From a bacterium (GTDB lineage: Bacteria > Patescibacteriota > Gracilibacteria > BD1-5 > UBA6164), in the NCBI GenBank assembly GCA_024635475.1, contig JAGXIW010000003.1, positions 496,001 to 560,000 of the forward strand: 64,000 nucleotides of DNA, written 5' to 3'. The notes beneath the pieces were generated by a model. It saw only the letters and a program-made list of their open reading frames with translations, did no database searches and was not told where the DNA came from. Position numbers and translations under genes: made by a program. This document shows, one piece after another, positions 54,518-64,000 of the stretch (position 1 is its first letter; each line of letters begins with the position of its first letter).

Positions 54518-56197
54518 TTAAAAATTAAATATAACTAATTCATTTTCTTTGCTTCATCTTTTTTTTATCTCATATCATCATTTCTCAAGAGTTTTAGGAG
54601 AAATTATAATGATATTTGGTACTCAAATAAGCTCAGCATCACTCATTTTTTGACCAAATCAAACATTTATTCTATCGTCAATTATGATATCATCTGAATT
54701 AGTATTTAATATATTAGATAGATTAATTCATTTGTCAATATTTTCTTCTCAAATAATTACGAAATAATGTGTAAATGGAGAAACTTGTTCTGGCCATGCA
54801 ATTCAAATCTCATCTAAAAAGTATTCAGCAATAACTCACATAAGTCTAGAAACTCATATTCCATAACATCACATTAAAGGTATTTTAGTTGTATTATTTT
54901 CATCTAAAAAAGTTACATTAAATGCACTACTAAATTTTGTTTCTAATGGAAATATATTACCAACTTCAGATGCTTTAAAAACTTCATAAACTTCTCAAGT
55001 TTTTGGATTTCTATCTCACTCTTTAGCTTCTTTAAAATCATAAAATTTCTCAGGAATAGGTAAGTCTCTACCAAAATTTACATTGATACTATGATATCAA
55101 GTTTTATTTGTTCATGTTTCAAAATTTGTTAGTCATTTTGCTGAATCATCTATGAATAGTTCTGTATTATCAGGAAGATTATATATTCAAGCATATCATA
55201 TTTCTGCTCAAGTTTTTTGCATAACTATTTCAGGAGTAGCTAGTACAATATTTTTTGCTCAAAGTATTTTTTGTAGTTTTAAAGTGTTGATATCATAATC
55301 TCATCTAACAGAAGCAACTATAAATCTATCATCAGCAATAAACATCATAGTTTTTGTCGATTTTTCTGCAGGAACTCAAAATGCTTTTGTAAGAGCATTA
55401 ACTCATATAATTCAAATTGCTTCTATATCTTGTCTTTCTAGTAATTTATCATCACTTATATTTGGATTAGGTATAATACAAGGAGTTACTTCTTTATTGA
55501 AGCATTCTTTTGATTTTGGGTCAAGAAAAATCACATCTTCTCATATATCGAGTTTAATTTGAAATTCATGAGAATATTTTTCTGTAAAAGTTCATCAATC
55601 AGCTTGAGTTATATAAATGTCTTTTTCTAGTCAAAGCCTTGTAAAAACATTCATATATATTTCTTTCATTCATTCATAATATTGTACAAATTCTTCATTA
55701 TCAGCATGAAAACTATAAGCATCTTTCATAATAAATTCTCTTCATCTTAAAAGTCATGACTTGGCTCTTTTTTCATTTCTGAATTTATTTTGAATTTGAT
55801 AGACACAAACTGGAAGGTCTTTATAGGATTTTATAAATTCTCATAATAAAGGAGTTATGATTTCTTCATGAGTTGAATTAAGTGCATATTCTTTATTATT
55901 TGCTGCAGGTACATGAAACATCACATCTATACTATTCCATCTACCAGTTTTTTCCCAAACTTCACGAGGAGATAACGATGGCATAAGAGTTTCAAAAGCT
56001 CAATAATTATTCATTTCTTCTCTTACTATTTGCTCAATTTTTTTTAACACTTTTAATCATAGTGTTGTGTAAGTATAAACTCAAGCCATAGTTTGTCTTA
56101 TGAATCAAGCTTGTAACAGCACACTTGTTGATTTATTGTCAGATACTTTTTGACTTGTTTTTTGAGTTTTAAAAGGAAATTTACTTAAAAAAAGCAT
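54518..56197 (-). CDS. proS: Prolyl-tRNA synthetase, bacterial type
   Basis: Charges tRNA-Pro. The 559-residue class II enzyme shows LLQAGFIRQTMAGVYTYTTL, motif 1 region TLMPSLSPREVW, the T-H-E-E loop in LNSTHEEIITPL, motif 2 FRNEKRAKSGLLRGREFIMK and motif 3 region CYGIGVSRLMGVIAE. An internal segment (about 225-385, with KAFGVPAEKSTKTMMF) fits the YbaK-like editing insert. The anticodon-binding end is present (DDIIIDDRINVGFGQKMSDA). Most glycines are TGA. Confidence 0.94.
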
Positions 56198-56334
56198 AGA
56201 AAATAATATTAAATAATAAATACTTGTATTTTATGAAGTTTAAGGGATTTGTAAAATAAAAAATTTAAAAAATTTTTAATATATGAAAAAATACATATAA
56301 TGAAGTAAACTTTATTTTTTTAAATTAAAAAAAT

Positions 56335-58470
56335 ATGAAAATAAAGACAATAAAAATACTTTTTATATCACTAGTTTTAATCATAAATTTTTTTGTTATT
56401 TTAGGTGTAGAAATAACAAAAGCTTATACTCCACCAATAGGGATTCCAGATCCTGATTTTGGTATTAATGAATCACATACGATGTATGTTGGTCAAAAAT
56501 TTGATTTTGATGGTGATTCAATTTTGGAAGAATGAGAAGAATATAAAGATGCTGGCAATGGACCATATACTCATTATATTAATAAAAATCATCCTTTAGC
56601 TACTGATAAGAATAATATATTTTGAACGGCTGATCTCCCTCGTCTAAGTATTCCTGTAACTCTTTCGGCTGGTAGTGTTGTGGAAATTCATGGTTTTCTT
56701 TATACTACAATAATGGCTGGTAAGTCACAATATATAATAGATGCAAGCGGTACCGTTGATAAGCCAATATTTTTTAGAGGTATTGGTTGAGTTGATAATC
56801 CAACTTTTGGGTCAGAAATAAATACTCGTGGTCAGTATATAATTTTTGAGAATTTAAATATGAAATATGTAGGTTTTTCTTTTCCTTATCGACAAAATGG
56901 TATCTATTATGATGTTCATCATACATCTGTGAGAAATTGTAATCTTTTTGGAGAGGGGATAAATAAAGGATCAGCTTCTGTTATATCTGTAAGAAGTAAT
57001 TTTGAACATCCAGTTAATAATATTGTTATATATAACAATGAAATTAGTAAATTTTGAAAATATGATGCTTTAGTAGAAAATGATTACCATGGTGCTGGTG
57101 TGGGTGCCAATGTGACTAATTTTCGGTTGTTGAATAATAATATTCATCATTTGGGAGGTGATTCTATTCAAGTGAATTATTATGCAGATTCACCTAATGT
57201 AATACCTAACCATATTTATATTGGTAAAAATGATATGCATAGTAATTATGAAAATGCTGTAGATTTGAAAGGTTGTCGAGATGTGATTATCTCACAAAAT
57301 AAAATGCATGATTTTGCTTATGCTCCGACAGTTTCTCATTATGATACAAAGGATCATACGGAGCGAGCATGGTTTCTCTATAATGAGATATATAATGTTA
57401 CAACAAGTAATGCTAATAGTGTAACAGGTGGATCTGACGAAATATATTTTATTGGTAATATCATTCATAATATCCAGAGTGCATCATGAACATCACTTGC
57501 ATTTAGTTCATGGAGTAGTAAAAGATTATATATTTTAAATAATACTGTTTTTAATAGTGATGGTGGAATAAATTTTTTTGGTACGGATATCTTAGCACGA
57601 GCAACAATAATAAATAATATTTTTACAAATCTAAATACCGAAAAGTATGTTTCTTTGACTAATACTGCTTATGCAGAAAAGGCATTAATTTACAATAATA
57701 TTTTTTATTACTCTTCTTGAGTACCAAATATCTACGGAAATCAACATGAAAGTTTAACTATTAACCCATTGTTAGTAGATGAATATAATAATAATGCACA
57801 TTTACAATTTAAAAGTCCAGCTATCAATGCAGGTGAAGGTGTATTGATAAATCAGATTTATGCTACCTTTGAAGATCTTTATCCAGGACAGAGTATTCGT
57901 TATGATTTTGATTGAAACCCTAGACCAATAAATGGTCCGCGGACAATATGAGCATACGAATATATAGATGATTATATTCCACCAATTATAACAAATCCTC
58001 GACAATCAACAGCGGCACAATCATCACCATCATCAATATCATTAGCACCAACACAATCGTCAACATCAGCAAAATCATCACCATCATCAATATCATTAAC
58101 ACCAGCACGAACATCAACTCCAATACCTTCAATAAAACAACTACAAACAAATAATAATGTAACAGAATCAGTAAATAATATCAAAACAACAAATAATTCT
58201 GGTACTATAAATAACGAAATGTTAAAAACAAAAAATTATGTAAAACAATTAATTATATCAAAATGAAGATTAAATAAAACAAATGAGTGAAAAATGTATA
58301 TAAATGCAATAGATTTATTTGTAAATAAACAAAATAAAGAAGAATTATTAATATTACTTAAAAAAATTTGATTATTAAGAGATAAGCTAGATTTAAAAAC
58401 AACACTTAAATATGCTAATGTGCTTGATTATTTAGAAGCAAGTATTTGAATTAAATTAAAACAAATATAA
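56335..58470 (+). CDS. Secreted right-handed beta-helix protein, paralog 1
   Basis: A 711-residue exported protein. The signal peptide covers about 1-30 (FFVILGVEITKA end). Then PPIGIPDPD and a body of parallel beta-helix type repeats (NNIVIYNNEIS, LLNNNIHHLGGDSIQVN, IYIGKNDMHSN, VIISQNKMHDF, RLYILNNTVFNS, ATIINNIFTN). The body ends in DFDGNPRPINGPRTIGAYEY, followed by a Ser/Pro/Thr linker and a helical C-terminal domain (about 620-711). It resembles polysaccharide-binding or -degrading beta-helix proteins, but no catalytic triad can be claimed. By my count, glycine codons are 39 GGN and 12 TGA, the reverse of resident genes. Confidence 0.88.
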
Positions 58471-58519
58471 ATATAAATATAATAAATATTATAAATTTTA
58501 TTTTTTTAATTAAAAAAAT

Positions 58520-60847
58520 ATGAAAACAAAGATAATAAGAATACTTTTTATATCACTAATTTTAATTATAAATTTTTTTGTTATTTTAGGTGTAGAAATA
58601 ACAAAAGCTTATACTCCACCAATAGGAATCCCAGATCCTTGAATGTGGTGAAATACTCATCCGATTGATTCAGTTGCACCTAGCACAGAAATTAAATGTC
58701 CAACATGGCCTAGTAGTCAAACGGATAACTGTTATTACATAGATAATACTAATCCTAATAGTACTGATAAAGATAATCCTTATGGTTATCCAAATAAACC
58801 GAGAGCTACAATTCCAGCTGGTACTTATGTAGCTGGATCATACATAGAAGTACATTGAGGACCTTATATAACATCGGCAACAAGGACTATGAATGGAACG
58901 GCTGAAAATCCAATATGGTTTCGTGGAACTTCAAGTCAAGCTAAACCAATTTTTAAAGCCAAGCAATCTTTTACTAATAGTTCCTATTTATTTATTGAAA
59001 ATTTAGAGTTTAGTGATATTACAGGCGGGAGTATTGTGTTTTTTGGTATGAATACACATCATGTCATACTTAGAAATTCTTACTTTCATGATATGACTTA
59101 TCCTGGAGGTTCTACATCAGTTATTGGGGCTACACCTACTCAGAGTGGTAGTATGCATGATATGATATTTTATAATAACAATTTTCATATTATTGGTGAT
59201 TGGAAAGCCCTTGAGGATGATGATTACCATTGTATTGCTCCTGGTTTATGGGGCCGTACCCCACCGACAACTATTTATAATTTTTGGGTTTTGAATAATA
59301 CAGCTGATCAAGTATCAGGAAACCTGGTTCAATTTAATGGTGATCAACGAGATGCAGGTAGATGAGATTCTGAAGTTCCAATAAGATTGATTACAAATAC
59401 TAATATGCAAAATTCACATCATCATTATGTGGGAAAAAATATAATGCATCATAGTAGGCAAAGTATTTCATCACAGAAATTTTCTACAGATGTGATTGTG
59501 TCTCAGAATTATGGCCATGATAATTATAGTCATTCTTCTGATGGGGCTTCTGGAGAAGTGTATCAGGAAGGAGCTAATTATGTATGGTTTCTTTTTAATA
59601 GATTTCATAATCAAGATTGGGGGATTAGACAATCAAATACAAATTTTGATACCCCAAATGGAGATGCTCTTACTGGAATTCCATCAGAAGAAATGGCTAA
59701 TTTGCATATGTATGCGATTTGAAATTCAATAGAATATACTCATAATACGAAGTGAAATAATTATAAGGGTACTTCTCCTAGAAATCATGCTTTTAAAATT
59801 ATGCAGGCTTTTTGTTCAGAAAAAGGTCATTATACAAGGTATGTTATAGATAACACAATTTATAATACTGGTGGAGGTTTTAATTTTACTAATTACAAAT
59901 CTCGTACTGAATTAAGCGGGAATGTAATTGCCGGAGTACAAGGTTTTGATCTTCATGGTGACCCTGAATATCATGGTAGTATCTTTAGATATTCATTATC
60001 TGATCCAAGTGAAGAAATTATGGACTATTCATTTTTTCAACCTAGAGCTGATGATGGAACAGTTCGTTTTAGATGGTTCACTGCAGATGATGTTGCTATT
60101 TCTCCTACATCATTACAGGATTTACAATCAGCCACTGATCAATGCAAAAATTGTTGGTCTGGTAATCCACTTTTTGTTGATGCTAATAATTATAATCTTC
60201 ATCCACAAGAAAATTCACCTCTCATTGGAAAAGGTATCCGTCATGCAGTTTATGATGAGTTTAAATCTAGATATGGTATAAGTATAGACTACGATTTTGA
60301 TTGAAATCCTAGACCAAAAAATGCTACTCGGACATTAGGAGCCTTTGAGTATACAAGTAATTATATATTACCTATTTTTACACCTGCTCAACCAGAACCA
60401 GTAGTAAGAAATACAATAGTACCAATTATAACAATACCATCGACACCAGCACCATCAATATCATTAACACCAACACGATCATCAACATCATCAACACAAT
60501 CACATTCATTAACACTTCAACAAACAAATAAAAATGTAACAGAATCAGTAAATAATATCAAAACAACAAGTAATACTGGTACTATAAATAACGAAATGTT
60601 AAATACAAAAAATTATGTAAAACAATTAATTATATCAAAATGAAGATTAAATAAAACAAATGAATGAAAAATGTATATAAATGCAATAGATTTATTTGTA
60701 AATAGACAAAATAAAGAAGAATTATTAATATTACTTAAAAAAATTTGATTATTAAGAAATAATCTAGATTTAAAAACATCAATTAAATATGCTAATGTGC
60801 TTGATTATTTAGAAGGAAGTATTTGAATTAAATTTAAAAAAATATAA
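58520..60847 (+). CDS. Secreted right-handed beta-helix protein, paralog 2
   Basis: A 775-residue exported protein. The first 40 residues (signal peptide to PPIGIPDP) and the last 100 (NNEMLNTKNYVKQLIISKG to the end) are nearly identical to paralog 1, while the beta-helix body differs. Body motifs include NPIWFRGTSSQ, YLFIENLEFSDITGGSI, VILRNSYFHDMTY, DMIFYNNNFHIIG, FWVLNNTADQVSGN and DFDGNPRPKNATRTLGAFEY. The body uses mostly GGN for glycine; the shared C-terminal domain uses TGA. It starts 49 bases after paralog 1, with the same upstream sequence. Confidence 0.88.
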
Positions 60848-60850
60848 ATA

Positions 60851-62440
60851 TTATCTAAAAAGTGTTTTAACGGCTTGAAATAAAACTTTTGGATTGCGAT
60901 ATCATTTATAAATTGGAGTTACTTTTTTATCTAGATTTAGAAGTTTATAAACGGCAATTTGAGCTGACCTTATAGAATATTCAACTGTAAAAACTATATC
61001 CTCAGGTATCTCACAAAATTGCCCTAAGAAAGCAAAATTTAGAGAAGTTTTTGGTACAACTTGAGGTCTATCTGTAGATTTTTTTGGTAACATATGACTT
61101 GTAACATAAGGAGAAAAACAAGGAATACAAACTGAAGTTTTTATAATTTCTTTAAGATGACCTTCTAATCACAAATGATAAATTAATTCTGTAAGTATTT
61201 CTTCTCAATTACATTCTGACATTTTCTTTTTTATATAATTTCATTCTTTATCAGCATATAATCCATATCACCATGCTATAGTTGTGTCTTTGTCTTGATC
61301 TTTAAAATATGGTTTTAGATAAAATCATATAGACATAAACCAGTTTGAATCTATTATAGTTGATCAACCAAAAGTTGTAACTTCTTTATTTACATATTTT
61401 TTAATTAATTCTTTAATTAGAGGATTTTTAAAAGTTATAGTATATGATATCCAACTTGTTTTATTAATTTGAGAATTAAAGTTCCAGGGATTTCAAAACT
61501 CAGGATTTTTTTCTGCTATATTTTCCCATAAAGTCCAAGCTACTGATTTTTTTTCTAAGTTTTGAACTGGGGCTTCTTTCATTGAACCGAGAGTAGTATT
61601 AGATACCATGGATCCAATACTTATAAATACATAATCATTTTTGCTAACTTTTATTTCATGTTCAGTGTCAGTATTATTTTTTTTATAAAATATTTTACTA
61701 ACTTTTTTCTTATCTAGAGACTTCATTATATTTAAATTTGTTATTTTTGTATTTGTTTCAAAAATCACTCATTCTTTTTCTAGCCAATCGATAATTGGTA
61801 ATATCATAGATTCATATTGGTTTAAGGGTGTTATTTGAAGAGGTTCTAGAGTGTCAAAATATTGACTTGAATGAATTGATCTAAGTATATATCTCTTACA
61901 TTCTACCAGACTATGCCATGGTTCAAATGCAAAAACAGTACAAAATTCATACCAAAAATTTGATTTAAAAAAATCTAGAGAAAAATAATCTTCTATCTTT
62001 TTATTATCAAGTTTTGATTCTGGAGTTACAAGTAAAGTAAAAAGTTTAAGTCTGTCACTTTTAGTTAATTTAAAATGCTTAGCATCTACTACTTCTTTGT
62101 TTTTTATAAGTCTAGACTCAAAATAGATATCATTTTTATTATTAAATTTTGTATAATTATCTTTTAGGTTTTTATGATGTTTATTAAGTACAGGAATTCT
62201 TTTCATAAAGTTCATAGTACAAGTGTATGCAGTTTCCTCGAAAACTCTTATTCATCTCATTACATAACCATCTTTTTTTTCATAATCTTTAGCATCAAGT
62301 GCTCATCAAAATCTTTTGGCTTTATCATAAATAGTTATTTGTTTTCCATTTATAATTCAATCTTGTATAAGATAAACTGCAGTAGCAAGTCCTGCTATTC
62401 CTCAACCAATTATGTAAAATTTAGATTTTGCACTAATCAT
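60851..62440 (-). CDS. ohyA: Oleate hydratase (MCRA) family flavoprotein
   Basis: A 529-residue protein; family members add water to unsaturated fatty acids using FAD. The FAD loop is YIIGGGIAGLATAVYL. Then come YVMRGIRVFEE, FCTVFAFEPWHSLVECKRY, ITPLNQYESMILPII, WLEKEGVIFETNT, FISIGSMVSN, LWENIAEKNPEFGNPW and WGYGLYADKEGNYIKKKMSE. Near the N-terminus most homologs have G-G-R-E-M; here it reads G-I-R-V-F, so the presumed catalytic Glu may be shifted or missing. It is about 60-100 residues shorter than usual. It starts 1 base after the upstream gene's stop. Confidence 0.88.
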
Positions 62441-62441
62441 A

Positions 62442-63923
62442 TTAAATTGTTTTATTTATGTAGTAATCAACTGGTGCATAATCATCAGTTAATATAGGTA
62501 AATCAGAGATTATTTCTTTTTCCCATAAATGGTCTAAATAACTATTTAAAGTCGAGTCAGAACTAAAAAAATCAGGGGTTTTATCTGATTTTAAAGCAAC
62601 CAAGATTATATTTTGTACTTCTTTTCAATCATTTTCTTTTCTTACTGGAAATATGTATACTTGAGGAAATATACTTTTATATGTCTTATATTCAGCTTGC
62701 AAAAATTGTCAAGCTTCTCATTCTATTGCTGAGATTATATTAAGTATAACGACTCAATCTTTATTTAATATATCGTATTTTTTTTGTATTGCTTCTTTTG
62801 TAGTTAATTGATAGGGGATAGAATAATGTGAACTAAATGCATCTCAAAAAATCACATCATATTTTTTATTAGTTTTATTTAGGTAGACTCTTCAATCTTC
62901 ATGATAAATTTGTAAGTTTTTATTATCAGTTAGTTTAAAATAATTTTTTGCTAATTCAGTCATTTTAGGATCTATTTCCACTACATCTATTTTTGAATTA
63001 GGATAATTTAATAAAAAACTTTTTGGAAAAGAATATCAAGCTCATCATAACATTAATGTATTTTTAAAATCAGGAAAAAAATGTTTTGCTAGATTATAAT
63101 ATTTTGTGTATTCATAAACTAGTTCACTATTATCTAAAAACATAGCAGAACTATGTTCGTTATTTATAAGTAAATTCCTAGTTTTTAATTTAGTATCTTT
63201 TTGTATACTATCGTAAATCCAGACTCTACTATAAGCAGTATCTGTATCTATAAAACCTTTTTGTTTATTTATTTCTTTAAGTTCTTTTGAACCTAAATAT
63301 ATAATTAATATAATAAATAGAAATACAAATCTTGAAATTAAATATTTTTTATTATATACAAAAATCGATAATAAAAGTAAAGTTATGGATAATATAATAA
63401 GTAAAGTATTTGTTCAGAAAAAAGGAATAAGAAAAAAACCTGATAAAAAAGTTCATATGATACTTCAAGCTGTTGAAATAGCATATAAATTTCATATCGT
63501 TGTTCATGAATTACTTAAATTTTCTATTTTTAATTTTGCGACATAAGGTGATACCATTCACAATAATAAACTAGTTGGTAAAAATAAAAGCAGAGAAGCT
63601 ATAATAGATCATATTTTAATATCATCTATTGTGGTTGTTATAAAAATCAAAAGTATATTTTTGATAATTATTGTTAATAATATAAAAATAGCTCATAAAA
63701 AAATAATTTTAGATAGAAATTCTAAGTTAGCTTTTTTATCAGCAATTTTTCAACCTAGATAATATCAAAAACTAAGACTTCATAAAATTATTCCAATTAA
63801 ACTAGTCCATACAAAAATAGATGTTCCTAGATAAGGTCATAAGATTCTTGCTCCAATAAGTTCAAATATCATTATGACAGCTCAACAAACAAAAACGGTA
63901 ATTTCAAGTAAATATTTTTTCAT
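62442..63923 (-). CDS. Membrane protein with a spermidine-synthase-like domain
   Basis: A 493-residue protein. About seven hydrophobic segments (residues 5-215: FELIGARILGPYLGTSIFVW, LGSLSFGYYLGGKIADKK and others) precede a cytoplasmic class I methyltransferase-like spermidine synthase domain (TLMLGGAGYSFPKSFL, IDVVEIDPKMTELAKNYF, NLQIYHEDGRVYLN, YDVIFGDAFSS). This fused architecture is widespread in uncultured bacteria. Polyamine synthesis is not certain because the substrate-binding residues are not assessed. It is probably co-transcribed with the oleate-hydratase-like gene. Confidence 0.88.
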
Positions 63924-63938
63924 ATTAGGTATATTAAT

Positions 63939-64000
63939 TTATATTTCTCCATCCACTTCTTGATTTAATCTATCAAAGAAATCCACCATAAAATTATGTC
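63939..64000 (-). CDS. C-terminal end of an unidentified gene (runs off the window)
   Basis: The minus-strand frame reads HNFMVDFFDRLNQEVDGEI then TAA (63941-63939), with no stop up to the edge. Too short to identify; it may be a gene end or begin at the ATG at 63989 (16 codons). It lies 15 bases upstream of the spermidine-synthase-like gene. Confidence 0.35.
   Translation of the reverse strand, partial: HNFMVDFFDRLNQEVDGEI

Noticed and set aside
57802-58184. Minus-strand small proteins opposite the first beta-helix gene
   Set aside because: They are complements of the Ser/Pro/Thr linker repeats (ATCATCACC-type) and have no independent motifs.

Overview
The window is one continuous, strongly AT-rich stretch of a bacterium that reads UGA as glycine (genetic code 25). 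Nearly every gene only opens up when TGA is read as Gly. Family-invariant glycines (pyruvate kinase L-G-P, Walker A loops, TrpF C-G-I, CorA G-M-N context) fall on TGA, and real genes end only in TAA or TAG. With the small, mostly informational gene content, this points to Candidatus Gracilibacteria (BD1-5/GN02) or Candidatus Absconditabacteria (SR1). I cannot separate the two from sequence alone.

Layout. 1-5625: the 3' part of a giant isoleucyl-tRNA synthetase with foreign enzyme domains inserted, an HD hydrolase and pyruvate kinase. 5745-10896: hrcA (minus), an unknown gene, a broken VOC gene, a secreted C39-like peptidase, a novel five-repeat protein and a glycosyltransferase. 11020-15788: ruvX, rplI and nusA (minus), a secreted coiled-coil protein, trigger factor and tRNA-Gln. 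15823-21723 (minus): a sortase with an ice-binding-like sortase substrate, a second coiled-coil secreted protein, and a lipoprotein/histidine kinase/response regulator operon. 21834-28949 (minus): a complete tryptophan pathway (trpC, D, F, EG fusion, B, A) behind a leader with promoter, a Trp-Trp leader peptide and a terminator/antiterminator pair. 29046-41647: NYN protein, prolyl-tRNA deacylase, asparaginase, serS, a flavoprotein, a PEP-mobile-domain ORF, CapA-like protein, TsaC-like protein, AI-2E-type transporter, cca, tRNA-Arg and recQ. 41666-46171 (minus): secreted and lipid-anchored proteins, a KilA-N protein, an SDR enzyme, a damaged HicAB pair and a peroxiredoxin. 46379-56197: a CLec/FISUMP-like protein, aspS, corA, two acidic small proteins, der, an ABC ATPase, frr and proS. 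56335-63923: two mosaic secreted beta-helix paralogs, an oleate-hydratase-like flavoprotein and a membrane spermidine-synthase-like protein.

The main points for a second look are these. (1) An IleRS carries histidine-phosphatase and alpha/beta-hydrolase domains. (2) A classical ribosome-mediated trp attenuator occurs in a UGA-recoded lineage. (3) Palindromic repeats lie in frame inside trpA, trpB and recQ and form the end of the KilA-N gene. (4) Glycine codon choice (TGA versus GGN) varies along genes and may mark imported or rewritten segments. Functions are read from recognised motifs only; no database search was possible.
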